Shown: one piece after another, positions 24,701-38,400 of the stretch
Position numbering within the stretch: the first letter of the stretch is position 1
How the letters are laid out: every line of letters starts with the position of its first letter
Source of the DNA: Litoditis marina
Lineage: Eukaryota; Nematoda; Chromadorea; Rhabditida; Rhabditidae
Direction of reading: 5' to 3'
Length of the DNA stretch: 64,000 bases
Assembly: GCA_964036275.1 (NCBI GenBank)
Contig: OZ038437.1
Coordinates: 20,446,052 to 20,510,051 of the forward strand
Notes under the pieces: model-generated
Database searches by the model: none
What the model was told of the DNA's origin: nothing
The model's input: only the letters and a program-made list of their open reading frames with translations
Position numbers and translations under genes: made by a program

Positions 24701-27234
24701 TTCCTACAGAACTCGTATCTGAAAGTGAAACCAGATGATTCTCTCGTGATGGACGATGAAAATGCGGAATGTACCCTGGATGGCTGCAGGTAATACAAGT
24801 ATAGTGGTTTTGTATACTAATTTCAAATTCCTTTGTCTTCTTATGATTAAATGGATGAAAAAGTGGCCTTAATTAGGCTGTACATCTACCAGATCAGTTC
24901 ATATGTGTTGCCTCCTCGTGGAATACAGCAGAATTCCCGTCAGACTAAATCAAATGGGAATCACACTACAAACATATCAGAAGAAAACTTGATGTGTGTA
25001 GCTGTTTCATGAGCCAGTACATGATAGCTCCATCAAGCCACGTAGTCTTTATCATGCTTTACGTTCTTATCAGTTACTCATTATGAGATTTGAAACTCCA
25101 AAACGGTCATGGAGATTAATAAAATATTGATCAATCGGTTATTTCCAATATTATCACTCAATTCTCTAAAATAGTTTAGATTTGAACCATTTTGCTCTAA
25201 TCGGTCGTTTGGGTTTTGAAGTTTCCAAAGCAAAGATAACGAACGAGGAGTGATACTTGTCGGCATCAAACCACAGAAAATCTCTCGAGCAGAAAAACAA
25301 ATTATTTTTTTCGAACCAACTTCCAGGGCAAAGATGACTGACAAAGAGACTGGCCTGGAGCTAAACGTAGCCATTGAACTGAGATGGGGAAAGTGGTCCA
25401 GCTGCAATCGAGGGGAACCAACTATGGGCAGGGAAGGTGGGCGGGTACCATAATTATAACGTTTCTCTGATTGAAAGTATTTGAAACGAGTTGAATCATA
25501 CGACCATAAGATGGTGCGAAATGTTTTGTAGTTTAAACCCATCTCAGTCCTAATTCTGGAAGTTCCACAGTCTACCAACTACAGCTCAGCCACTCTCCTT
25601 CCGTCTTTCCAGCCCACTGCTACCTGGTCAGAGAGGCCGGAAAGACCATTCCGGACCGGACCTCGAATGTCCTGAAGTGGCTGACGAAACTGAATTCGCT
25701 GTTTGATCTCTCGCCTTTCCGTCAGGACGGATTGAGAATACACAGGTGACAATTTAACGTTACAAATACATCTGATTTGTAGTTTTATGTATACAACCAT
25801 CACAAGTTTTCTTTTCGAGAGCGAGAGGCAGTGGAATCGAGCACAAACACAGCAAGGTTTTTCCTCTTCAGTGAAAATTATAGTCAAACTCAAATGCTAG
25901 CGAGAATAAGAACAGTTATACACAGCACACACCGTTTTTTATGGAAATGAGTAGAAAGAGGTCATCACGAATATAGTTTTTCAACTGTCATCTACTTTTC
26001 GCAACCTTGGTTGGTTCATGGTGTGGTGTAGCGTATTACCGATACAATGAACAAGAAGATTTCCAATAAAAAGGTGTTGAAGAGTTGGAAGTTACCAAAG
26101 GAGTGAGTCCACAACAGTATCTTACGAAAACTACATCCATAATGCGAAAGTGCTGGACACAAAATATGCGCTCTATCAACAAAGACGAAACATCGCTCGC
26201 CCAGTGAGTCACAACTGTCCGTATTATCAACGGAACCCTCTTATAATCCTTTTCATTCCTACTGAGACTCCTTCAGTAGGATTTCGAAACTTCCACGCCG
26301 CTTTGCTCACTTACTTTTGGTCGGAGGAGTTAAGGATTTTCGTACCTCATTCTCCTGCTCACGTGGAGTAAATATACAATAAAATTTCCCTTGAACTACA
26401 TTTTCAACTTCGCAACAGCCTTCGCAAAGTTTGTAAGGTTATTGTAGGAGTCTCAGTAGGAATGGTGTGAACTATATATTTATATGAGGTCGCCAAGGCG
26501 CCGCAACGGTATGATATGCCATGTGATATACTTCATTCCATATTCGTTCCATAGTCATAAACTATGTTTTAGATGCACGTTTAACAGACAAATTATGCTA
26601 TTTTCCAGTTCTCTCCTTCCGTCTCTTTTCATGAAGGTCGACAAAATGCGAGGATGTGTCCCCGATTCGACAAAAGCCACGCTGGTCCGTTTGTTAATTT
26701 CAATATTTCTGACAGAAAATGTATGAACGAACTGAACAATTATTGTAAAATCGAAAAACTTCATATTCAAGATATAGTTCAAGTAAGGAAAAGTCGTGAA
26801 AAGGTAGATAAAGGAGGAAAATTGTAGTCTTTCTGTGAAATACACAACCATACTGTATATTTACACGTGCTCATGAAACGCGGTATGCGACTGCTGGTTT
26901 CTCGCCGAACACAAGATCTGCCCTCCTCAGAAAAGAGCGAACCTTTTTCTTTATTATGACGATAGGGTTGTGGTCTATGTTAACTTGGTCTATTGTTTCT
27001 CTGAGAGAGAGTTTCTAGTGAGTAGTCTATATTAACTTGGACTAATGTTTATATAAGGAAAAAGGCCAGGTCTTAAATGTGAATTAAAAACACAGATTTT
27101 TTATTCCAGTTCGATGACTCGTACCGTCGTTTCATTCTATCTACCGTGGGAGTTCGAGCAGACGATGGGAGTCACATGAAGAAGGACACGGAAAAGACGT
27201 TCAAACTACAAAACGCCTTCCAGGCCTGTTTCGG
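18756..27234 (+). CDS. FAM187-like secreted Ig/WSxW protein, left copy (last exon missing)
   Basis: Exons 18756-18824, 19242-19331, 19612-19677, 20213-20350, 20819-20889, 21350-21509, 22076-22150, 24710-24789, 25327-25436, 25613-25745, 26609-26720 (or 26684) and 27110-27234 keep one frame. A signal peptide (MHWQWLYLICAFCAFFVS) is followed by a region with an Ig-like Cys pair (VDMPCAMC, Cys91/94; QGVYFC, Cys209) and then a WSxW-type module (ELRWGKWSSCN, Trp270/273, Cys276; AHCYLVREAGKTIP, Cys289; Cys347; Cys408). That order resembles vertebrate FAM187 proteins, where an Ig V-like domain precedes a W-W-C segment; this is my inference from remembered family features. The terminal exon, seen in the right copy at 41053, would fall in the N gap. 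No membrane segment is seen beyond the signal peptide. The exon 7 donor is chosen at GTG|gtaatg because it alone keeps the frame into exon 8. Confidence 0.7.
19949..19973 (+). pseudogene. Decoy partial copy of FAM187-like exon 4
   Basis: ACAGTGCTTATTTACTTCTG then GCCAG|gtgagc, preceded by TTCTAG, mirrors the start of the true exon (ATAGTGCCTATCTACTTCTG) at 20213. It retains both an acceptor and a donor-like site. At 25 bases it would shift the frame if spliced in. Present also in the right copy at about 33809-33833. Confidence 0.6.
20368..20578. mobile_element. MITE with ACTGAGAC ends, family 1
   Basis: Left end TACTGAGACTTGGCTGCAAGCCAATGG and right end GATGCCAATGGGTCTCAGTGGGAACGGAAC are inverted. 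Related copies: 34230-34436, 44236-44455 and 51183-51396. Inserted immediately after exon 4 of the FAM187-like gene. Confidence 0.65.
22613..23450. repeat. Pair of GGCTGCGGAGATAAACC repeats flanking a copy-specific segment
   Basis: GGCTGCGGAGATAAACCAGT with TGCTCTCTGGT occurs at about 22619, and a near copy at about 23415. Between them, 22661-23265 is present only in the left copy; the right copy (36487-36710) joins directly. The extra piece includes TGTCGCGACAGGCGACAG and CGCGCGCC and is GC-rich at its left end. It lies in the intron 22151-24709. Confidence 0.6.
26255..26475. mobile_element. MITE with ATTCCTACTGAGACTCC ends, family 2
   Basis: Left ATTCCTACTGAGACTCCTTC then AGTAGGATTTCGAAA; right AGGAGTCTCAGTAGGAAT inverted. 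About 220 bases in the FAM187-like intron before exon 11. Other copies: 39325-39530 and 59005-59235. Confidence 0.7.
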
Positions 27235-27684
27235 GTAGGTCAAAGTTATGTACATATAAACTACAAAACTGTTTTGGGCGGGTGAGGGGTTTGAACTCAT
27301 AGATTTGAAATGTTATTAGCCTCAATTTGTAGTTTGCTCTTTGTAGCAGGAATAACCGGAACGAATTTGGAACCCTCTCAACCTGCTCATTTCAATACTG
27401 CTGGTTAAAAAAGGTCTTTTTTTCTTCTGAAGGAAGTTTCAAGTGTGAACCTTCCGTAAACTAGCATCAAGTGTCTATACTCTTTCAATGTGCACTTCTC
27501 ATACCAGTTAAAAACGTTACTGCCTCGATGGAATTATTCAAATAGTTCGGTTATGCATTCATCAGGAAGCGAACTGCTTTTCATTGATATAGTTGTGACC
27601 AACGTAAAAGCAGAAGAATACAGTACATCTCAGTTTCTGAAGTGTACGCACACATATCTTCGATTTCAAAGCTCACCGTTATTT

Positions 27685-27884
27685 NNNNNNNNNNNNNNNN
27701 NNNNNNNNNNNNNNNNNNNNNNNNNNNNNNNNNNNNNNNNNNNNNNNNNNNNNNNNNNNNNNNNNNNNNNNNNNNNNNNNNNNNNNNNNNNNNNNNNNNN
27801 NNNNNNNNNNNNNNNNNNNNNNNNNNNNNNNNNNNNNNNNNNNNNNNNNNNNNNNNNNNNNNNNNNNNNNNNNNNNNNNNNNNN
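27685..27884. other. 200-N assembly gap
   Basis: Exactly 200 N, a conventional unknown-size gap. The left flank matches 40741-40764 and the right flank matches 14229 onward, so it separates two copies of the same block. Confidence 0.98.
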
Positions 27885-28103
27885 AATCATAATTCATGTT
27901 TCTTTCATCTTTGAACCAAAACGAAGCATGTTCGTAAACTTCATATTCATACATTCTAGTTGTATTACAGGGTTCGCTCAGTTACTTGCTCGCTCAAATT
28001 GGGAATTTGTTTCTTATTTGTTGTGTTCGTAGTCTGATCAGCAAGCTTTCGTACTCCGTGAATTATTGATCTGTTCGTCGATCAAACTACATTCCCCTTT
28101 CAG

Positions 28104-30518
28104 CACGGAATGCGTCTCATCGTGGCTGTGGGTACTGTAGTCCTGCTTTGCCTCGTGTGTCTGCTGTACATGAAGTTCCGGCGGTCGATGTTCATCCTCC
28201 TTCTGCCCACCGCCATTACAGTTATCACGGCGTTTGCCATCATCTCCAAGAAGGAACGACTCATTTGGCCCATCATCGCGGTTTCGGTAAGTTATAGGAG
28301 AATCACCCGATTTACATTGTATATATCGAACTACAAATATATTAAAATAAGATCTGTGTTCCTTTTTAATTGTCTTCTGTCGAAATCTCCAACAAGAGAA
28401 GACTGATACGTATGCTGGAAGATCCGGGCACCTTTTGCCCATCTTGCGTCTCCTCAAACATACGCTATTTTCTGCTCTGCCACCCCGCCGGGATGTAATA
28501 AACGAGAAATAGTGGGGCAGAGCGAGAGACGCAGGATGGGATGAAGGGGTCGGGGTCTTCTAGCACACTTACACTTGTCTATTAGTGCTGTCTCGGTCCG
28601 TTATGGCGTTTGCTTTATCAAAATCAGGCTTTTACGGTACATTCTGTTCTACTCTGTAGTATGATCTCGTTGCAATTCGAAATTTATATGAAACTAGAAA
28701 TGTAAGTTCGGTTTTCAGGTTTTCAAACACTGAAAACGAAAAAACCGTCTCAAACAGTGACCCAGAAATATCGAGAAGATAGATAGAAAAATAGAGAAAC
28801 GAAAAAGAGGGAAAAAGAGAGAGAACGAGAGAGAGAAAGAAAGAGAGAGAGCGAGAGATCAAGAAAAGTCCATTTTCACGCCAAAGCTGGTCTGTCATCA
28901 ATTATCACCTACAACCAGACAGCTGGTTGTTTTCACGCATTGAGATGGCTGGAGATTAACATAATTGGCGCGAATTCGAATCAGCCGAACCGGTTTCGAA
29001 CGAAAAGTGGCCCAATCGTCGTAGAATCCCCGTGAAAGGGTAGATTTTCGACAGAGACAACAGATTTGTTCCACTTATGGCTTGTTAGATGCATTGCACA
29101 CTGTAGAACAAGCAAGGGTGGCGCCAGTCGGGAAACTGTGGAGTGAAACGGGAGAAAACGTGAAATTATCGAACATTAACTCCCTCAACTCCTCAACAGT
29201 ACACGTGTACACGAGGAGGTTTCATGATGCAAGAAAATGGTTTCATGTTGATATGTTTGAAATTTTTCTGTTACCGGAGTTAGAGAAAACCCCGGAACCC
29301 CTTGTGAAATGAAGTACCTCACTTGCAACAGAAACGCAAATTTAAAGCTGTTTGAAGTTAACATCATAAACAACTATACAAAACGAATAGGATAGAAAAT
29401 ATTTCCAATTTATAAAAACTGTTTTAAAAGTCAGAAATGTTGTGTTCCAGTTTTTCCACGCCATGTTGGCTCTGTACGTGCTGCTCGTCTTTTCGTTCTA
29501 CTTCTTCTTCAAGCCACTCTACATCATCATGGTACTCAACTGGGCATTCAACAGTCAGTTTCATATGTAACACTTTGTAAACTCATAATAAAAAATATAT
29601 TTGTCGAAAAACTGAGTCCTAGTCGTAGTCGAACGAGTGGGCGGCTACGAACTCGCTTTACACTTCAGGGCGAGAAGGCGAAAGTATAGGTAAATTCAAT
29701 ATGTAACAGGTTTTTTAACCCTTTTCCGGGTTACCTCAGTAGGTAACCAGTCGGTAACCGAAAATGAAAAGCAGTTGCCTGTTTTTCGACTACAAAATGT
29801 GATTGTCACCGTTAGTTAATATTGTAACCGAACTTAATGGTAGGTTATTTTCCGGCTACCGGTCAGGTGACCTGAAAAGGGTCACCGAAAACCGGTTAGG
29901 TTACCATAAAACCCGGTCACATCTAGAATTGGCCATTTATCTCCAGTGGCATTGCGAACTATTTTCGAAATTCAGAAACTTTTCGTTAGTATTTCGTGAC
30001 ATAGTTGGTTTTGCTTGTAGTTTTTTTTTTTGGGCTCTTCATCTCCAATCAGAATTGAATGAGGCGCGATTCCCTCAACAGATTTTCTCTTTTTCCGCCA
30101 CACTTGACCGAATTTATTCACGAAGCAACGCCTTTGGAACATGTCCCCGATATGTTCACAGAAACTGTTGAAATGGCTTCTGCCATACAAAAAACGGAAG
30201 CCTATATTATTTGCAAAGGTATTGTGTGTGAAAAAGAAAAACTAGCATCACCAAGTAATCGAAAACGCGAAAAGTAAATTACAGTTCAGTTTGCTACTTT
30301 ATGAAACCAGCACAAAGTGAACAGAAACTCTCGAAACACTGTGATTTGAAGAACTTCGATATACATTATTTAGGTCCGAACTGAAATGCGATTTTCTCTC
30401 TATTCATCTCTCTCTTTCGGTCTCTCTCTCTCTCTCCCTGTCTCCTTCCTCTCTCTCTATTTCCTCTCTGTCTCTCTCCTCTCTCCCTCTCTGTCTCTCT
30501 CTCTCTCACACACACTCT

Positions 30519-30564
<46 letters not shown>

Positions 30565-31469
30565 CTCTCTGTCTCTCTATCTCTCTCCCTCTCACTCCAT
30601 TCCCAGCCCATAAATGTGTAAATCTCACCCGGTTGCCTTCACTTAGTGACAGTCTTTCTCCCAAATGAAGCGCACTTGTAAATGTCGTACAACTGATCGT
30701 AAAAACCGGACAATGTTTACATTAAAACCTGTTTTCTGAGAGAGCGAGTGAATTGAAGGGAATTGAAGAGAGGTGGAAGAGGTTCTTCAACATATCCTCG
30801 GATAGTATTGAAACAGATAAAGACCACACAAATCAGGTTTTATGCTACAGTAATCAAACGAAGATGCGAAGACATGCGTATGTTAGAAGTAAATTGAATG
30901 GTCACGTGAAGTTAGCGTTCTAGTGAGGAATCGTGCACTTTGACATTGCACGTTTCTGAGTTCTGCTGTGTTTAACATGTTTCATGTGACTATGCAATTG
31001 ACTAACAGTATAGGAGATGTCTGAAGATTTGAAAGGTCAAATTGAAAAAAAAACTTTTGGCTTTTGGTCAAATGTAGTCAACAAAACGTTTCACATTACT
31101 TTTTCACTCTCTACTCACAAAGTGGGGGGGGGTTTAAGTATAAAAATGTTGTTCAAATACTTTTTTACCAACACTTTCCTAATTCCAGCCCCCTAAGAAA
31201 AGGGAATTATTGATGTTCAAAACGGTTGTCCGTATACTTTTAAAGTTTTTACCAAAACATTCCTAATTCCAGCCCTCTACTCGGAGAAGACGTTGTCCTA
31301 CTACGTGCAGTGCGGGGGTATATACCTCTTTCTCTCGGCTTTCCTCGCCTTTAACCTCTGGCAGAGTAGTGTCTCTCTCAGCTACCGGAAACTGTTGAAG
31401 AGGGAAATGGTCCCCAGCAGACAACCTACCGTACTTGTTGTCAACAAACCAGGAATGACCATGTACTAG
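28104..31469 (+). CDS. Four-transmembrane protein, copy 2 (first exon in gap)
   Basis: Exons 28104-28286, 29451-29553 and 31273-31469 reproduce exons 2-4 of the gene at 14092. The protein is almost unchanged; an example is VVLLCLVCLL here for VVLICLVCLL. The 25-codon first exon would lie in the N gap. Splice sites and the stop are intact, so nothing marks it as a pseudogene. Between exons 3 and 4 the intron differs markedly from copy 1: it carries a GGTAACC-rich segment (29690-29930) and lacks the GA tract. AATAAA is at 31828-31833. Confidence 0.7.
29685..29930. repeat. GGTTACC/GGTAACC-rich segment
   Basis: Many interspersed copies of GGTTACC, GGTAACC and AACCGG, for example GGTAACCAGTCGGTAACCG and CCGGTTAGGTTACC. 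Present in the right copy only. A similar segment lies at 56035-56275 and 57976-58065. Confidence 0.6.
30395..30600. repeat. CT-rich microsatellite
   Basis: Counterpart of 16635-16905 with different run lengths, ending at the same CACTCCATTCCCAGCCCATA flank. Confidence 0.9.
30883..31012 (+). mobile_element. CACGTGA MITE copy 4
   Basis: Orthologous to the insertion at 17197; nearly identical. Confidence 0.75.
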
Positions 31470-32448
31470 AATACTACTAGTAAATGGGATCTACGTGGAG
31501 CGTGGAAGTTTCAGTTACTCAATACACTTCTTCTAACAACCATTTTACATATTTTTACAATTTATAACACTTTATTAAAACACAAGAATATGTTTTTTTC
31601 TCTCTTGTGATACTTATAATTTCTATCAATTTACTTGTTTTATCTTGAATATGTCTTGGAAAATTGTTTATTTATTATGTTGTTTGTAAATACCCACTGT
31701 CTTTCCTTATTCGATCTAACCTTTTTTCCAATTGCCGAGTAATTTTTCACTGTTTTTCAAACTAACTCTAGCTTTACGTTCATTCACTTAGCTGTTCTAT
31801 TTCACTATAGATCTCCATCCGGTGAAAAATAAATACTTATTCTGAATCGCACTCGATATATATGATATATTCACGTGAAAAACATATTTGTACTGAATCC
31901 CATAATTCATGTGTTGTTTACTAATTTAGCATAACAGAAAGGAAATTCCGCGGTTACCAGGTAGAAAAGAGTTATACTGCAAAAATACTTGTTTATAGAA
32001 GACACTTGTTCTGAAACGAAGACGAAACACACCCCCGAGATTTCTTCTTTAAAAAACATAAACTTAAGAATACGGTAGCTGTTGTTTTGTGTGTGTTTTG
32101 TTTTGAACATTAACGCTAAAAACTAGTCGAATAGCAATATCATATCTTTCTCCTTGTTCATGATCAAAGAACTTCATTTCGTGTTGCTATACGAACTATC
32201 GATATGGCTTGTAGAACATAAAAGAAAAAAAGGTATTGATATGCGTGCATATTGAAGTCTGGAAATTTGTATCATATAACGGATATGGTCTCTCAAGCAC
32301 ATCACAATTACATGAGAGTAGTTAGCATATTACGCAATTTTCGTTCACGTTCCGTTTTCTTCTACTAGTACACCGTGACTAGAATGACGTGAAACTCACG
32401 TGTAGCTAAGAAGTTCTTTCCTGTTTTCAATCCATTTCCACTGAATAA

Positions 32449-35400
32449 ATGCATTGGCAGTGGTTGTACCTGATCTGTGCCTTCTTTGTCAGCATTGTTA
32501 ACTCCAAGGTAAGTTACACAAAGTTTTTTTTCTCTATTTAGCAAACTATAATTTTTTTCATGTAACTCAGCTGAGTAAACAATGTTTTGAGTTATATGTG
32601 TTTTAGCTTGCAAATCGTGTTTCATATAGTTTATGTTTATAATAACCCAGTAAAAATGATATTGATGTTTTATGTCTAGCTAAAAGTTGTCCACTAGTTT
32701 GTGCTTATTTGAAGGGTCAAATTCGTCTTGAATTTCGGGGTCGCCGAAAGTAAGGCAACAACTATTTCCCAATGTATCCTCATAAAAACTATAAATCACA
32801 GTGTAGGGGTAAAAATCCTCACGTATTAACTTTTTGATATCGCTCCGAGTCCCGTATAAAGGAGATATTCGATACTTCCACTTCCTCTACATTCTTAGAA
32901 TTGTTAGATTAAGAACTATTTCCAGAATCTACGGGACGTCCCAGTAACAAAAACTTCGCGAGTTCGTTGGGTTGCACCAGAAAAATGGCCTCAGGACATG
33001 CCCTCTCATACCAAGGTAATATCATCAATTTAGGTGCAAAGTTTCGAATTTATCTTTGTTGATTGAGAAACGATCCCTTTTGATTCATCGATTCTCGGAA
33101 TCTATGGTAGATTGAATTCGGGTATGAAAACGGTATTACAAAAGGCGGCGTAGCGATCCCTCAAAAATCTTATGAGATACCTTATGAGCTATTCGCATGA
33201 GCTTCTCATGAGATTCCATTGATTGCTATGCTTCAACATTTAGAGTTCATGAGTAGCTCATGAGGTATCTCATGAGAAACTCATATGAACCTCTCGTGAG
33301 ATTGGAGGGATTGCTACGCCGCATTGTGACCTCAAAAATTCTTTTTTCTGCAAATGTTTTCATTAAAAAAGTACTCAAGTTAACACATAAAGACAATTTT
33401 TCAACACTAATCTTCAATCAAATTCGCTAGTAAGATAAAAGTGTTGTTCTGACGTTGGATTGATTATTGCAGGCCTATTGGAACAATGAGTTCGCGAAGA
33501 GTACGTACGAGCCGGCTTGTTCGAACGATCAGCTGAAGGTGAGCTCTCGATAGCAGTCGTCTTCGAGCGATTTCTGTCCACCAGTATTGAACATTACCTC
33601 CCTTCCGCACATTTCCTACGAAATAAAGGTGCAGAATAGAACAGAGGGGTTACAGAACGTGTTTCTCAATTAATTCGAGAGACCCCTTTTTTTATAGAAC
33701 CCTATTTATCATTTTACAATGCATTGGGAGTGGACGTATTGTGGAAAAAATGAACTGCTAAGATTTCCACTAAAGGAAATATCAAAAGTTCTAAATCTTC
33801 TGTTCTAGACAGTGCTTATTTACTTCTGGCCAGGTGAGCTTGAAGCTTAAAAATACCAAAGTCCAAACAAACAAAAAGTTTCGGTTCGAGGCTATTACAT
33901 TTCTATTTGGAAGCGCCATGATATTTTTCTTATTCTCTGGAACACCACTAAGGTTTGAGAAGTTATGAAACGCCATAGGTAACAGTGTTTGCTAGTGCAA
34001 ACTAAATGTATTGTAGTAATACAAAATTTCTTATATTATATAATTTGTTCAAAACTTGTGTCTTTCATTTAGATAGTGCCTATCTACTTCTGGCCGGGTG
34101 AGCGGGTGGACCTGCCCTGCGCCATGTGTGAACTGGCGTTCGTCCTCAACGGAGAAGTCAAGAGATGGAGTGTCGCCAGCGATGTCACCGGGTTCCTCAG
34201 GGCGCCGCAGGTATAGTTTTTGTGATTCGTACTGAGACTTGGCAGCGAGCCAATGGTTATTCCAGGCGATTTTCAACCTCTTTAGTGTTTTCCAATAAAC
34301 TGCAAATCAATCTTGGAGGTCGCTCGGTCTCATAAGAACTAGTCAGTGAAGAAAGTCTTCAGAAAACGTATGACTAAGTAACAGCTATCCAAAAATTCGA
34401 TGCCAATGGGTCTCAGTGGGAACGGAACGAACTGTAAACCTACTATCAAGTGAATAAGATTGCTCGTTCATGGAAGAGATACACAAACCTCTCAGAACTC
34501 ATGAATACAGCCAAAACTTTTAGAAATGGGAATAAAACACAGAATATACCTAAAGAACACAGGAAAGTTTATGGTTTTACATAGTAGTTCGTTCAAACCG
34601 TAATTCTGGACTTCTAAATAGTATTCATAACACTGGGTCCGGGAAATATTCGATTTTTTGTTTTCATTTCAGGAGAACGTTATTCGAGATCCAAAATTCT
34701 GGCACAAACTGGTCAACAACTACGAATACCAGGAAGATCCGAAGTGAGTCTGTTCAAAGTTACAATAAACTCATACTCTGGTGAAAGAAATTCATATTAA
34801 ACATGAGTTATCATCACAAGAGTACAATAAAAACTGTCATTTTCCATGACTAGCCTGAAACATAGTGACCTCTTGCATGGTACTTTCCAATTCTAGTTTG
34901 TCTGCAGTATGGATGCATGAGAAATTGAGGAGAAACTCGGCAGCCGGATAATAACATAAAAACAAGATGTCTACGAAAAATCTGCATCTGAATAGTGGCA
35001 TAATGTAGCGACCATCTGAAATTTTTAGTTGTGAGTGTGTTCTTCCCAAACTTAGTCATTTCTATGTGAGTTGTCCTGTCTTTGTAGTTTGAACCTGTTG
35101 TCTCACGCTGATTCTCGTGAAATGACGTGTGTATAGAGATCAAACTACAACAAAGGTTCAAACATGCTCTGTATCTATGTTTCCAAAGTAAATTATCGTT
35201 TTCAGTGTTGCGGCCCCTACTAAAATGGACGACAAGGACCCCGATTTCTACCCGCCCGATGATTTTTTCCCGAACTCTGCCAGTCAACACAGAACAACGG
35301 GAAAGAATGAGAAGAAAGAGGCTCCAATCTACTTCCAGAGAGAGGGAAAACTCTCCATTCTTAGGGTGAGTGATGAGGATATACTACCTGGAGATTCAAC

Positions 35401-38400
35401 TTTCACGTATAATATGCACAAGACTTTCTCATCTTCGTTGTTGAATTGTTAGCTTGACTCAGTGTACTTTAGCTCACACATGTACATTGAGGACCGTTGT
35501 CAGGGTGAGTTACAGCATGTAATTGGGTATAGTTGTAGTGTATAATCAGCGCGTACACAAAATACTTTGAAATAGAAGTTGAACAAAAGCAAGCAAACTA
35601 CAAAGACAGCGATTGCGGTCCAAAGTACGGGTTCGGCATGTTCTTCCCTGAGAAAAACATTACAGTCGGGTGTTCTACTATTCACAAGAAGTTCTGAACT
35701 TAGCATAGTCAATAGGCATCTTCACCGTGTACATGTTTGAAAACGAGCAGAGAGAATGAATTGAACCTCTTGTTTTGAAAGATCGGCATTATTTGTGTCA
35801 TGACTTGAGGTTATCATAATCAGGTAGTTACTGGGGTAGAAGCGAAACGTACACTTGTGGGAACTATACCTTTTAAAACTGTTTTTTTCAAAAGTCATAA
35901 ATTTTTCTCCATCGAGAATGATTCCGTTCAGGCGTCTCCCGCCTCGCAAGGAGTCTATTTCTGTCACGATGTTCATTCGACCGGCTCCACCAATATGTTC
36001 TACGTGGTGATGGCGATGGTGCCCGCGGTATCGTACGGACACTACAGTACCGCACTCAGTAAGAAGGAATAGAAGTAGTTGTACTTTGTGAAATAACAGC
36101 ATCACCCTCAGTTTTACTTCTAGTTTATATGATTTATCAGCACCTTCATGTACGGACACTACAGCAACTTTGTGAAAGTTTCTTAGCTCAGCCTCACTTT
36201 CTGAGATTGATTATTTGTAGAATCTGCTGTCAAATTACTGTATCGATAAAGAGCATAAATGAAACGACTCAATTCCAGAAAAAGCAGTAGAATGCTCAAG
36301 TTGTTTGTGTTTCTCATGTGCTTCTCGAGCTACTTTTTGAAATGTCTCTTTGTAGACGATGGCTGTGGGTTGTCTCGGGTTATATCGAATAAACAGAATA
36401 AATGAATAATATAGAAAATTATTTCACCTTTAATACATACTTTTCAGCTATTTTCCGACTCTTAGGTTTCCGTGAACATTTTTTGACGACGGCTGCGGAG
36501 ATAAACCAGTGCTCTCTGGTATAATCGACCAAATGTTACAACCAAAAAAAAATACAACTAAACACTAAATATGCAACCTGTAGTAGCCAGAAGCGTAGTT
36601 TTTCACGTTAAACACGTATTTTCAAAAAGTTTGGTAATATTATAATTTTTTTGCGATGATTCATAACTTTAGGTGATGGCTGCGGAGATAAACCGCTGCT
36701 CTCTGGTCTGATACACCGACGAGACGCGATTTTCCCGTCCTTCAATTGGCGGTTCCATTTTCTACCCGCGGTTAGACACGAGACACCGGAACAGTGTCAG
36801 GACAACAGGGGGACCTCCATGTGCAATCAGGTATGGAGTTAAGGGTTCACTCTGCCCAAAGCGAGTTACTAGGGTGTACGTTGCAGTGTGGGTAGTTTGT
36901 TCCCGTTGTGTTCCTCTCAAAATCCGGGAAAAATGGCGTGTTACTGATTACTATCTATCATACTATGAGAAATAGGGTTAAATTCAGTTCCGGAGTAGTC
37001 TTCGTCATCAAAAAATGAACACTATTTATGGGATCGATCTAATCAGAATGGACACAATTTAAGGTAGAAAAACTGCAGTGTGCGAATAAGAGGGCTAAAA
37101 TACATAGTATTTTATCATAGTGTACTTTATCATAGTCTATACTTCGCATAGTCTATATCAATACCACGTTAACCTAGTGTACTGTAACTAGGGAATGATT
37201 TGACTGGAGTTGTACTTTGCTATGCAAACGCAAGAGAGATGAGGATTTATACCGGAAATGGAACATGAAACTACAAACACAGCAGAACTATCCAACATGT
37301 AACGATTTACTTTTCATTCTGTTCTCGCTGAGGGACTTTTATGAGTCCACATTCGGCGATGAACGATTATACGGAGCCTGGCACCGTAGCAAAGTCATGA
37401 AAGTGATGAGCTTACCCTGATTGGGAACCTGATCGCAGTCTGGCCACATAGTTGCCAGCTTTCCATGTTCAAGCATGGGGACCCAAACCTGGGTCAGGTA
37501 CATTTTTTTTTGTCCAGATATTTCAGCTCGGAGCTGACCTTTTTAGGATACTTTTCTACGGTGCCTGAGTTTGCCCGTTACTTTCTGAAAGCCGACCTAA
37601 CATTTGATAAGGCATGCAGTGAATGGTTTGGTCAGTCGAAACGTATATGGAAACGCATGAGAGATTGGGGTGTCTGACTGAAACCAAACATGGAACTTCG
37701 AAACGATTCCATGCAGTTGTGTTGGTACGCATTATCAAGTGAAACAAGAGAAAAAGGAGAAATGAAGATCACCCCCGGTGTTTTGTCACGATTTTCGCAA
37801 TAGTTTTATTTCTAATATAGATTGTTTCCCTACAGAACTCGTATCTGAAAGTGAAACCAGATGATTCTCTCGTGATGAACGATGAAAATGCTGAATGCAC
37901 ACTGGACGGCTGCAGGTAATACAATCATAGTGGTTTTGTATAATAATTTCAAATTCCTATGTCTTCTTATAATTTAATGGATGAAAAAGTGGCCTTAATT
38001 AGGCTGTACATCTACCAGATCAGGTCATATGTGTTGTTTCCTTGTGAAACACAGCAGAATTCTGACCAAGTTTAATGAGACCTACACTACAAACGTTTCG
38101 GAAGAAAACTTGATGTGTGTACCTGTTTTATGAGTCAGTACATGATAGCTCCATCAAGCCACGTAGTCTTTATCAGGGCTTTACGTTCTTATCAGTTACT
38201 CATTTTAAGATTTGAAACTCCGAAACGGCCATGGAGAATAATGAAGTATTGATAAATAGGTTATTTTCAATATTTTCACCAAGTTCTCTGAAATCTCGAG
38301 GAGTGATACTTGACGGCATCAAACCACAGAAAATCTCTCGAGCAGAAAAAAAAATTATTTTTTTTGAACCAACTTCCAGGGCAAAGATGACTGACAAAGA

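Larger units (their letters stand above)
14229..27684. repeat. Left copy of a 13-kb duplicated block
   Basis: Sequence from AATCATAATTCATG at 14229 to the N gap matches 27885-40764 almost throughout, exons and introns alike, in the same order and orientation. Differences are scattered substitutions plus indels: an extra segment at 22661-23265 here, an extra MITE at 33137-33323 in the other copy, and replaced stretches around 15540-15950, 16080-16560 and 24060-24600. See the findings for the possibility that this is an uncollapsed haplotype. Confidence 0.9.

Noticed and set aside
27490..28032. 180-codon frame spanning the N gap
   Set aside because: Open only because N codons carry no stops; flanking residues are intronic.
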